Below, piece after piece: positions 8,908-15,295 of a stretch of 42,405 bases of DNA; the stretch's first letter is position 1, and each line of letters begins with the position of its first letter. The translations under genes were made by a program, and so were the position numbers. Under the pieces are notes generated by a model. That model searched no databases and was not told the DNA's origin. It saw only the letters and a list, made by a program, of their open reading frames with translations. Source of the DNA: Bacteroidota bacterium (lineage in GTDB: Bacteria; Bacteroidota; Bacteroidia; Flavobacteriales; Weeksellaceae); assembly GCA_023423715.1 (NCBI GenBank), contig JAFAFC010000009.1:1-42405 (forward strand), given 5' to 3'.

Positions 8908-8938
8908 AAAAAAAATACCGAACTCCAAGCTCGGCATT
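8908..8938 (-). terminator. Terminator of the SRPBCC gene at 8943
   Basis: An imperfect stem between CCGAACT (8918-8924) and AGCTCGG (8928-8934) is followed on the minus strand by eight T. It lies just past the stop at 8943. Confidence 0.65.
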
Positions 8939-8942
8939 TCAT

Positions 8943-9386
8943 TTATTGTTCGGCTAAACGTTTGACTTCTTTTATTGCAAAATCAAATCCTTTATCCATC
9001 ATTTCTTCGTATTCAGGAAAAGTTTGCACTTCCATTTGTAATTTCACCAAACCTCCATCCAAAGGCGTAATAAAATACTTTTCTTGCAGCCCAATCCAAT
9101 CCACAACTGCTTTTGAATTTCGATCAGCAACTCCATTTTCGAGCATACCCAAATGCTTAAAAACAACTTCAAACGGTTTGTTCAAACTAGAAATTGTAGC
9201 GATCATTCCGTTTTTCTCGGTTTTATCGAGGAAATAGGTTTCGCCATCGATTTTCCAATCGGATTTCATCACACAATCTGGTTGAAATGCGTGCGTCCAT
9301 TTCGAATACGTTTCTGGATTCCACAAAATATCCCAAATTTTTTCTGGCGTAGCCTTAATATCGGTTACATAAGATAATGTTCTCAT
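8943..9386 (-). CDS. SRPBCC (START-like) domain protein
   Basis: This 147-residue single-domain protein spans the helix-grip SRPBCC fold. It begins with the typical TDIKATPEKIWDILWNPETYSKW strand-helix and ends with a long C-terminal helix (GFDFAIKEVKRLAEQ). The fold forms a hydrophobic pocket for lipids or other small ligands; no catalytic residues can be assigned. It follows the two-domain VOC gene with 18 bases between them and is probably co-transcribed with it. Together they form the distal part of an array of SRPBCC, VOC and DoxX genes running to 13.0 kb. The ligand is unknown. Confidence 0.87.
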   Translation of the reverse strand: MRTLSYVTDIKATPEKIWDILWNPETYSKWTHAFQPDCVMKSDWKIDGETYFLDKTEKNGMIATISSLNKPFEVVFKHLGMLENGVADRNSKAVVDWIGLQEKYFITPLDGGLVKLQMEVQTFPEYEEMMDKGFDFAIKEVKRLAEQ

Positions 9387-9404
9387 AGATTTAAAATTTT
9401 ATAA

Positions 9405-10274
9405 TTACCCTTCTTGATGTGCCGCTTCAATCTTTGCAATATCAATTTTCTGCATGCCCATCATGGCTTGAATTACTTTATTTACTTTTTCAGGATGATC
9501 AACATCGTTCATCAACTCAATGAGTTTTTTCGGAACAATCTGCCAACTCACCCCGTATTTATCCTTCAACCAACCGCACATACTTTCTCGCCCGCCATCA
9601 GCGGTAAGCGCGTTCCATAAATAATCGGTTTCGGTTTGGTTATCTGTCATTTTCACAATGGAAATCGCTTCGTTGAAATCAAATGGATGATTTATCGACG
9701 AATCCATACAGAAAAACGTATACGAACTCAAATTAAAATCCGCATGCTGAACGTGGTCTCCTGGTTCACCATTGTTTTCACCACCGTTTTTATATTCTAA
9801 AACACCACCAATTTCTGAATTTGGGAAAATCTGCGTGTAAAACTCCATTGCTGCTTTTGCTTTGCCGTTGTTTTCATGCATAAACATCAAATTCGGGACG
9901 AAGCGCTGTGCATTTTCGGGCGTTTCACCAAAGTAAAATTGCCATGTAACCCCGTATTTATCACGAATCCAGCCATACAACTCGCTCCAAGGATACGAAT
10001 CTAAAGGCATTAACGCGATTCCACCATCCAACATCGCATCCCAATACGTGTGAATTTCTTCTTTCGAATGGCAAATCACCATAAACGAAATCGACGCATT
10101 TTTCACAAATTGAGGCCCCGCATTAAGGATCATCACGCGTTGACCGAAAAGGTCTAAATTAAGAACCATTGGTGTATCAACATCGATTTTACCATCAAAA
10201 AGTGTAGTGTAAAAATCGGCTGCTTCTTTTCCATTCCCATCAAACCAAAGGCATGGAAATATATCATTATTCAT
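9405..10274 (-). CDS. Two-domain VOC family (PhnB-like) protein
   Basis: This 289-residue protein is made of two tandem VOC modules of the PhnB/3-dmu-9_3-mt type. The first begins near residue 2 (IFPCLWFDGNGKEAADFYTTLF) and the second near 135 (PNLMFMHENNGKAKAAMEFYTQIF). Each ends with a DKYGV(T/S)WQ motif. Such proteins have the glyoxalase/dioxygenase fold, but PhnB-like members have no proven reaction. The frame stays open to 10316, but that extension runs into the upstream gene's terminator hairpin, so ATG 10274 (MNNDIFPCLWF) is chosen. The SRPBCC gene follows at 18 bases. Confidence 0.87.
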   Translation of the reverse strand: MNNDIFPCLWFDGNGKEAADFYTTLFDGKIDVDTPMVLNLDLFGQRVMILNAGPQFVKNASISFMVICHSKEEIHTYWDAMLDGGIALMPLDSYPWSELYGWIRDKYGVTWQFYFGETPENAQRFVPNLMFMHENNGKAKAAMEFYTQIFPNSEIGGVLEYKNGGENNGEPGDHVQHADFNLSSYTFFCMDSSINHPFDFNEAISIVKMTDNQTETDYLWNALTADGGRESMCGWLKDKYGVSWQIVPKKLIELMNDVDHPEKVNKVIQAMMGMQKIDIAKIEAAHQEG

Positions 10275-10293
10275 AAAAATCAATTTACGGTTA

Positions 10294-10324
10294 CAAAAAA
10301 AGCTTGGACAATCCATCCAAGCTT
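10294..10324 (-). terminator. Terminator of the SRPBCC gene at 10344
   Basis: Perfect 9-base arms AAGCTTGGA (10300-10308) and TCCAAGCTT (10316-10324) enclose a 7-base loop, with a T run on the minus strand (A run near 10295-10301). Its position also argues against an upstream start for the VOC gene below it. Confidence 0.85.
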
Positions 10325-10343
10325 GGTATTTATCTACGAATGG

Positions 10344-10757
10344 TTAGTGATTTTCAACGTATTTATGGAAATTATTCAAAATACTGTACCAACCTTCACG
10401 CTGCATTTCTAATGTATTTTCGGTTTCTGGCTCGAAAATCTGAATAACCTTCGTGGTATTTTCATCTATTTTTTCAAATAAAACATCCACTTTACGGTTG
10501 TCGTCTAATCGATACTGAATCTTATCAAAAGGCGTAATTTCTTCGAACTTTCCTGAAAAATCAAAACCAAAGGATTTGTCTTTAGCCTCCATACGGTAGC
10601 TAAATTTTCCACCTTCTTTAAAATCACTTTCTGCTTTCGGGCACTGCCAACTTTCGTGGGCAAAGTTCCATTTGGTGATATGTTTCGGATCAATAAAATA
10701 ATCCCAAACTTTCTTCACTGGTTCTAAAATGGTAATGTCTATTTTGATCGGATTCAT
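10344..10757 (-). CDS. SRPBCC domain protein (AHSA1-like)
   Basis: This 137-residue single SRPBCC domain has a canonical start (MNPIKIDITILEPVKKVWDYFIDPKHITKWN) and end (GWYSILNNFHKYVENH). It is clearly paralogous to the gene at 12225-12638, sharing the W-x-CP-(K/R)-AE-x-D block near residue 37, then GG-x-F-x-YRME and FD-(F/Y)-SG. The AHSA1-like fold binds hydrophobic ligands; no function is established for these bacterial paralogues. It has its own terminator, and 115 bases containing a structured hairpin separate it from the VOC gene upstream, so it may be transcribed alone. Confidence 0.87.
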   Translation of the reverse strand: MNPIKIDITILEPVKKVWDYFIDPKHITKWNFAHESWQCPKAESDFKEGGKFSYRMEAKDKSFGFDFSGKFEEITPFDKIQYRLDDNRKVDVLFEKIDENTTKVIQIFEPETENTLEMQREGWYSILNNFHKYVENH

Positions 10758-10795
10758 AACTAAAATTTTACTAAAGATACTAAATTTTTCTTTCC

Positions 10796-10828
10796 ATCAC
10801 GCGATGATTCTCATCAGAATGTCGTGAT
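10796..10828. other. Intergenic imperfect hairpin
   Basis: ATCACG (10796-10801) and CGTGAT (10823-10828) are complementary, and inside them ATTCT (10807-10811) pairs with AGAAT (10816-10820) around a CATC loop. No T run follows on either strand, so it is not a standard terminator. It lies between two array genes and could be an operator or an RNA processing site. Confidence 0.4.
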
Positions 10829-10872
10829 TTACGATAAGTCCGTGTCTTAAAAATTCTATTTCAACTAGCGTT

Positions 10873-11271
10873 TTACTTCAAAGAATGCAGTCCAATCATA
10901 TTTCCTTCAGTATCGGTAACCAACGACATAAAACCGAATTCGCCAATACCCATTTTAGGTTTAAAAACCTTACCTCCGGCCGCTTCTACTCTACTTTCTT
11001 CCACCGAACAATCATCACAAGCGAAATAAACAATCGTGCTATTTCCACCACTTGGAACGCCTTGCATCTGAACCAACGACCCAGAAGCGCCAGGAAGAAA
11101 TTCGTCGCCACCTTCCATTGGGAAGCCCACCATTTTCATACTTTCGTCCGTAGGATCAGTCATTTGAATCATTTTAACCTGTAAAACGTCTTCATAAAAC
11201 TTTTGAGCTTTGCTCATATCTTGAACATAGATCTCAAACCAGCATACTGGATTTATTTTCGTATTTTCCAT
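10873..11271 (-). CDS. VOC family protein (glyoxalase-like)
   Basis: This 132-residue protein covers a single VOC/glyoxalase unit: NPVCWFEIYVQDMSKAQKFYEDVL at the start, a central SGSLVQM strand, then TIVYFACDDCSVEESRVEAAGGKV and a FMSLVTDTEGNMIGLHS end. The terminal EGN-x-IGLH pattern is typical of members annotated as glyoxalase or bleomycin-resistance-like. Possible metal ligands (Glu near the start and at the end) cannot be confirmed without alignment. It is the last gene of a same-strand run beginning with DoxX at 13032, placed 13 bases after the preceding VOC gene. Confidence 0.87.
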   Translation of the reverse strand: MENTKINPVCWFEIYVQDMSKAQKFYEDVLQVKMIQMTDPTDESMKMVGFPMEGGDEFLPGASGSLVQMQGVPSGGNSTIVYFACDDCSVEESRVEAAGGKVFKPKMGIGEFGFMSLVTDTEGNMIGLHSLK

Positions 11272-11284
11272 CGTATTTAATTTT

Positions 11285-11716
11285 TTATTTTAGATTTTCT
11301 TCATTATAATTAATCATCCATCCGATGCCGAATTTATCTTGGAAACATCCAAAATAATCGCCCCAGAACTGATCTTCCAAAGGCATTTCGATAACACCGC
11401 CTTCAGAAAGCCCTTTGAATAGTGTATTGGCTTCTTCTCGCGAATCAGGAAAAACGGAAATATAATTGTGATTTCCTTTGACTAAAGTTTGTCCAAATTC
11501 TGGGATAATATCCGATGCCATTAAAAGATCGCCACCAATCGGAAGCGCGATGTGCATCACTCTGTTTTTCGAATCTTCGGAAATATTTTCCGTTCCTGGA
11601 GCATTCCCCATTCTGTGGATTCCGCCAACGAAATCACCACCAAAAATGGATTTATAAAAAGTGAATGCTTCTTCTGCTTGACCATCAAAATTGAGGTACG
11701 AATTTAATTTTGCCAT
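11285..11716 (-). CDS. VOC family protein (PhnB-like)
   Basis: This 143-residue protein is a single PhnB-type VOC unit: NSYLNFDGQAEEAFTFYKSIFGG at residues 5-27, DLLMASD in the middle, and a C-terminal FWGDYFGCFQDKFGIGWMINY hallmark. It resembles each half of the two-domain gene at 9405-10274. The family has the glyoxalase fold and is often annotated as a demethylubiquinone methyltransferase-like domain, without evidence for that activity. It lies between two other VOC genes, 13 bases before the next and 72 after the previous. Confidence 0.88.
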   Translation of the reverse strand: MAKLNSYLNFDGQAEEAFTFYKSIFGGDFVGGIHRMGNAPGTENISEDSKNRVMHIALPIGGDLLMASDIIPEFGQTLVKGNHNYISVFPDSREEANTLFKGLSEGGVIEMPLEDQFWGDYFGCFQDKFGIGWMINYNEENLK

Positions 11717-11788
11717 ACTATTTTGTTTTAAAGTTTTACTTTTTGTTTAAAGTTAGGAGTTTAGCGCACTGAATTTCCATTCTTGTTC

Positions 11789-12196
11789 CTAACCTGGAAA
11801 CTTGGACATATCCGAATAGATAACTTCCCATTGATGTCCATCAACATCTGAAAATGAACGTTGGTACATCCATCCGTAATCTCTGGTTTCGTTATACGAT
11901 TCGCCGCCATTTTCGAATGCCGTTTGTATCATTTTATCCACACTTTCTTTTGAAGCTAATTCAATACAAAGTAACGTTTGCGTTGTATCACCTTTGGCAA
12001 CAGGTCTGTTTGTAAAGGTTTGAAAGAACTCTTCTAATAAAAACATTACATAGATTTGTCCTTCTTTCAATACAACCATAATTGCTTTATCATCGGAGAA
12101 TTGTTCATTGATAACAAATCCCAGCTTCGTCCAAAAAGCTCTTGTTTTTGTAAGATCCTTCACAGGGAGGTTTACATAAATTTGACTAATCTGCAT
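11789..12196 (-). CDS. VOC family protein (glyoxalase/extradiol dioxygenase-like)
   Basis: This 135-residue VOC protein opens with QISQIYVNLPVKDLTKTRAFWTKLGF and closes with YQRSFSDVDGHQWEVIY, the usual D-x-DGH-x-WE-V pattern of this subfamily. An upstream in-frame ATG at 12223 would add nine Lys/Asn-rich residues and begin one base past the previous stop. Met10 at 12196 matches the normal family N-terminus and is preferred, though the longer form cannot be excluded. It is in a run with SRPBCC upstream and two VOC genes downstream. The substrate is unknown. Confidence 0.87.
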   Translation of the reverse strand: MQISQIYVNLPVKDLTKTRAFWTKLGFVINEQFSDDKAIMVVLKEGQIYVMFLLEEFFQTFTNRPVAKGDTTQTLLCIELASKESVDKMIQTAFENGGESYNETRDYGWMYQRSFSDVDGHQWEVIYSDMSKFPG

Positions 12197-12224
12197 ATTT
12201 TTATTCTTTTTTGTATTCAACATT

Positions 12225-12638
12225 TTAATTTTCGGATTCTACATAGGTTTTAAACTTCTCTAAAACCTCTTTGCAGAACTCTTCTTGTACATCATCGGGA
12301 ATTGTATCAACTCCTTCAAAGGTTTCAGTAAGTACGACACCTCCGTCAGTAGTTTCAAAATTAATCCAAGACTTTCTTCCATCATCGAGTAGGATTTCTA
12401 GGCTTTTCTTAGGCTTCACATCGATGTACTCGCCACTGTAATCGAAACCATCTTTACCATCAATTCGTTCCATACGATAGAAAAAAACTCCACCGGTAAC
12501 GGCATCATTTTCAGCTCGCGGACAAGTCCATTCTTCCGACGGTAAATTCCATTGTTTAATATCATTTGGGGCTGTCCATTTTTCCCATACTTTATCAATA
12601 TTCGAACTAATTTTTACTGAAGTTTTAAGTAATTTCAT
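12225..12638 (-). CDS. SRPBCC domain protein (AHSA1-like)
   Basis: This 137-residue single SRPBCC domain (KTSVKISSNIDKVWEKWTAPNDIKQWN at the start, CKEVLEKFKTYVESEN at the end) is a paralogue of the gene at 10344-10757. They have equal length and share the W-x-CP-RAE-x-D, GG-x-F-x-YRME and FDYSG blocks. The pocket-forming fold suggests small-molecule binding. It sits directly downstream of DoxX (22 bases) and directly before a VOC gene, which supports a common transcript. The role is unknown. Confidence 0.87.
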   Translation of the reverse strand: MKLLKTSVKISSNIDKVWEKWTAPNDIKQWNLPSEEWTCPRAENDAVTGGVFFYRMERIDGKDGFDYSGEYIDVKPKKSLEILLDDGRKSWINFETTDGGVVLTETFEGVDTIPDDVQEEFCKEVLEKFKTYVESEN

Positions 12639-12660
12639 ACATCAAAAATTATCGTGTTAA

Positions 12661-13032
12661 TTACGCAATAAGCTGCATAATTTTTTCTTTACTATCAACT
12701 AAAATCCAAATTTCAATTAAGAAAAGTACGCCTGCAATTACCAATCCTTCAGGCATGAAAGTCGCGTTATGAACAAGAATCCCGATTAAAACAGGAAAAA
12801 TCATCAACGCACCTAGAGTTCTCGTTTTTGGAAAAATAATAAGTAACCCCGAAACGAGCTCAATGAAACCTGCCAATGGAATAATCCATTTTATTGTTCC
12901 AATTGCTTCGCCAACTTTTTGCAACACTGCACTCATTGGCGGAACCGGCATGTAATGCAAAAATTTATCTAAACCTGCATTAATAAAAACTAATGCGAAT
13001 AGAATAAACAAGATATTTTTAAAGATTTTCAT
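12661..13032 (-). CDS. DoxX-like membrane protein
   Basis: This 123-residue integral membrane protein has four hydrophobic helices (about residues 4-22, 48-68, 74-90 and 94-113). It has the DoxX/MauE-like ordering, including an early AGLDKFLHYMP motif and a central AGFIELVSGLLIIFP motif. DoxX-like proteins are often linked to redox or thiol stress, but the function of this branch is not established. It appears to be the first gene of the DoxX-SRPBCC-VOC-VOC-VOC run. The 165 bases upstream contain the Crp-gene terminator. Confidence 0.85.
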   Translation of the reverse strand: MKIFKNILFILFALVFINAGLDKFLHYMPVPPMSAVLQKVGEAIGTIKWIIPLAGFIELVSGLLIIFPKTRTLGALMIFPVLIGILVHNATFMPEGLVIAGVLFLIEIWILVDSKEKIMQLIA

Positions 13033-13166
13033 AGTATATATTTTTTTATTTGATTGCTACTTTAAATTGAAATCAAAGGATGTTTTCTTTTTTGAATATT
13101 GATAACTCAAAGTTAGAAAGCTGATTTTCAAATCCACTTCGCATAAGACAAGTTTTCGCAGAAAAC

Positions 13167-13192
13167 AAAAAAACTTGTCCTAGGACAAGTTT
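13167..13192 (-). terminator. Terminator of the cyclase-HD-YitT-Crp unit
   Basis: A perfect palindrome made of arms AAACTTGTCCT (13171-13181) and AGGACAAGTTT (13182-13192) lies six bases past the regulator's stop. On the minus strand it runs into a T tract. A further partial copy, GACAAGTTTT, lies at 13147-13156. Confidence 0.75.
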
Positions 13193-13197
13193 ATATT

Positions 13198-13779
13198 CTA
13201 TTTATGAGAGACGATTTCTTTTCGAATTCTACTGAGCGAAGTGTCCGTAATTCCTAAAAATGAAGCGATAAATTTTAGCGGAACCGTTTGCAGAATCTGA
13301 GGTTTTTCTTTGGATAATTTTAAATATCGGCTCGTTGCGCTTATTGTAATCATGTCCAAAGAACGTTGTTTCAATGTGAATAATTGATACGTAAACCACA
13401 ATCTTCCCCATTCAGCAAAACCTGGAATGGAACGAAAAACTTCCTGAAAATCGTCGTATTTAATTTCCCAAACTTCGCAATCCGTCACGGCTTGTAAGCT
13501 TTCTTGAGAAGGAATTTGCTGGAATAAAGAACTCGGAATAATCACAATATCGCCATCAATAAAAAATTCGGTGGTGATGTCATTGTTATCCATATCATTT
13601 ACAAACGCCCTAACTACGCCTTTTTCCAAAAGATAATACGATTCTAAAACCTGATCTTTTGCAAGAATTAGTTCATCTTTTGCAAAGGTTCTTTTCTTGT
13701 GAAACGAAGCAATCTGATTGATATCTTCTTCGCTCAAAAGAAAGTGTTGGTAGGTATTTTGAAAGATTTCAGAATTCAA
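13198..13779 (-). CDS. Crp/Fnr family transcriptional regulator
   Basis: This 193-residue protein has an N-terminal cyclic-nucleotide-binding-type beta-roll (about residues 24-115) with ESYYLLEKGVVRAFV and EFFIDGDIVIIPSSLF segments. A dimerisation helix and a C-terminal winged-helix region follow (about 157-190, VPLKFIASFLGITDTSLSRIRKEI). The phosphate-binding cassette lacks the GEL and arginine pattern that contacts cAMP in E. coli CRP (here GDI, then QESLQA). Canonical cAMP binding is therefore doubtful, as for many Bacteroidota paralogues. It is the last gene of a unit that contains two nucleotide cyclases, which makes the question interesting. It starts 11 bases after the YitT stop and is followed by a strong terminator. 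Confidence 0.9.
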   Translation of the reverse strand: MNSEIFQNTYQHFLLSEEDINQIASFHKKRTFAKDELILAKDQVLESYYLLEKGVVRAFVNDMDNNDITTEFFIDGDIVIIPSSLFQQIPSQESLQAVTDCEVWEIKYDDFQEVFRSIPGFAEWGRLWFTYQLFTLKQRSLDMITISATSRYLKLSKEKPQILQTVPLKFIASFLGITDTSLSRIRKEIVSHK

Positions 13780-13790
13780 AATTGGAAAAA

Positions 13791-14672
13791 TTAATGTTTG
13801 ATAATTTCTTTGACAATTCCGCCTTGAGGCTCACGAACCGTTGATGTAAAAATAAAGGCTTTGGGATCTATTTCGTGAACAATATTTCGAAGTTTACGAA
13901 CTTCTAACCTAGTCACAATCGTGAAAATAATATCCACATCCGCACTTTGTTCAAACGATTCTTTCATAAAACCTCTTTCGCCTTTGTAAACGGTAATTCC
14001 ACGATTCAAAGTTAAAACCAAAGCTTTTTTCACCGCTTCTGGATTGCTGGAAACAATGGTAACTCCCGTGTAGGCTTCGATTCCTTCAATCACATATTTC
14101 GTCATTTGACCTGCGATAACGTAAGTTAAAATCGCATACAAAGCCGTTTCTACTTTTAAAAATAAAGCAGCGATGATGAAAATAATGATGTTCATCCCCA
14201 GAATAATTTCGGTGATGCTAAAGCTGCTTCGTTTTAAAGTCAACAAAGCTAAAACTTCCATTCCATCGAATGTTCCGCCACCCCGCATCGATAATCCAAT
14301 TCCAATTCCGAGGAAAAATCCGCCAAACATCGCAACCAATAATTTGTCGTGCGTTAATTCTGGAAAAGGTATAAAATGCAGTGTTAATGCAATTAAAACA
14401 ATCGTTAAGGCTGAACGAATCGCAAAATGTTTTGAAACTTTAAAATACGCCAAAGCGATAAATGGAATGTTCAATAAAATAAGAATCAAACCTAAGTTCC
14501 AGCCTTGAACTTCATGAAATAAAAGTGAAATTCCTGTTACACCACCATCCAAAAAATGGTTGGGAACAAGGAAACTTTTAAGTGCAAAACTTGCGGACAA
14601 AACGCCCAAAATAAGATAAATAATATCAGAAAGTGTAAATAATGGATGATTCTGATGCGTTCCTGCCTGCAT
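13791..14672 (-). CDS. YitT family membrane protein (DUF2179)
   Basis: This 293-residue protein has an N-terminal domain of about five membrane helices (residues 15-35, 54-74, 82-100, 110-130 and 150-172). The family signatures SFLVPNHFLDGGVTGISLL and GIGLSMRGGGTFDGMEVLALL are present. A C-terminal cytosolic DUF2179 domain follows (about 215-293, TVYKGERGFMKESFEQSADVDIIFTIVTRLEVRKLRNIV). YitT proteins are widespread and unassigned; DUF2179 resembles small ligand-binding regulatory domains. It lies 15 bases after the HD gene and 11 before the Crp-type regulator, so it appears to be part of the same operon. Confidence 0.92.
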   Translation of the reverse strand: MQAGTHQNHPLFTLSDIIYLILGVLSASFALKSFLVPNHFLDGGVTGISLLFHEVQGWNLGLILILLNIPFIALAYFKVSKHFAIRSALTIVLIALTLHFIPFPELTHDKLLVAMFGGFFLGIGIGLSMRGGGTFDGMEVLALLTLKRSSFSITEIILGMNIIIFIIAALFLKVETALYAILTYVIAGQMTKYVIEGIEAYTGVTIVSSNPEAVKKALVLTLNRGITVYKGERGFMKESFEQSADVDIIFTIVTRLEVRKLRNIVHEIDPKAFIFTSTVREPQGGIVKEIIKH

Positions 14673-14687
14673 TGTTCGGTTGTAATT

Positions 14688-15263
14688 TTATAGTTTAGAT
14701 TTGATGATCGCTAGATTTTCTGCTTTTTTAGCTGCACGATTTTCGATCGCGGTTTTGGTAAAATAATGGTGATTTTCGAGGAAACGTTCTTGCAGAAGAT
14801 TCCAATCTCGCTCGCTGGAAATCATCCCAAACATCGCTAATTCTTCGTACAATTTATCACCAATGGTAAAGAAATCATCACGTCCGAGATAATCCAAATC
14901 GGCATCAGCAAGGATTTCTTCAAAATGATTGTTTGGAGATTGCGGAATTTTCGTCGCCATAATCATTCCTTTTATCAAATCGATTTTTTCTTGAGAATAA
15001 CCGTGATTTGGTAAGTATTCCTGGGCGATTTCGCACGATTTTTCTTCATGATCTTTGGATCCATACAAGAATCCCGTATCGTGGAAAAGCGCCGCCGTTT
15101 CTAGCAAAACTAAATCTTCCTCCGAAAGACCTTCGGCAACACCGATTTCTCGCGAAGCCTGAATCACATCCTCGATGTGCGACACGCTATGATACGACAA
15201 ATGTTTCGGCAACTTGTTCTGAAGCTCCGACAGAATTATGTTTTTTACCTCCTGATAATTCAT
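14688..15263 (-). CDS. HD-domain phosphohydrolase-like protein
   Basis: This 191-residue single HD domain keeps the metal-binding set: His29 (SVSHIEDV), His61-Asp62 (ALFHDTGF), His72 in the following helix (KDHEEKS), and Asp120/Asp122 (LADADLDYLG). HD proteins of this size hydrolyse phosphoesters, including cyclic nucleotides, dNTPs and other nucleotides. The substrate cannot be read from the sequence. It lies 32 bases after a nucleotide cyclase gene and 15 before YitT. A phosphodiesterase role opposing the cyclases is an attractive but unproven inference. Confidence 0.88.
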   Translation of the reverse strand: MNYQEVKNIILSELQNKLPKHLSYHSVSHIEDVIQASREIGVAEGLSEEDLVLLETAALFHDTGFLYGSKDHEEKSCEIAQEYLPNHGYSQEKIDLIKGMIMATKIPQSPNNHFEEILADADLDYLGRDDFFTIGDKLYEELAMFGMISSERDWNLLQERFLENHHYFTKTAIENRAAKKAENLAIIKSKL

Positions 15264-15295
15264 ATGTCAAATATAATTGAAATTGTGACTAAATA

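Noticed and set aside
10785..10830. Possible hammerhead ribozyme core on the minus strand (CTGATGAG followed by GGAAAG)
   Set aside because: The CTGATGA and GAAA elements are present, but stem II does not begin directly after CTGATGA and no complementary flanks form stems I and III. Chance match.
13198..13779. Calling the Crp/Fnr protein a cAMP receptor because cyclases are in the same unit
   Set aside because: The phosphate-binding cassette lacks the conserved Arg and GEL pattern, so cAMP binding is not supported by the sequence alone.
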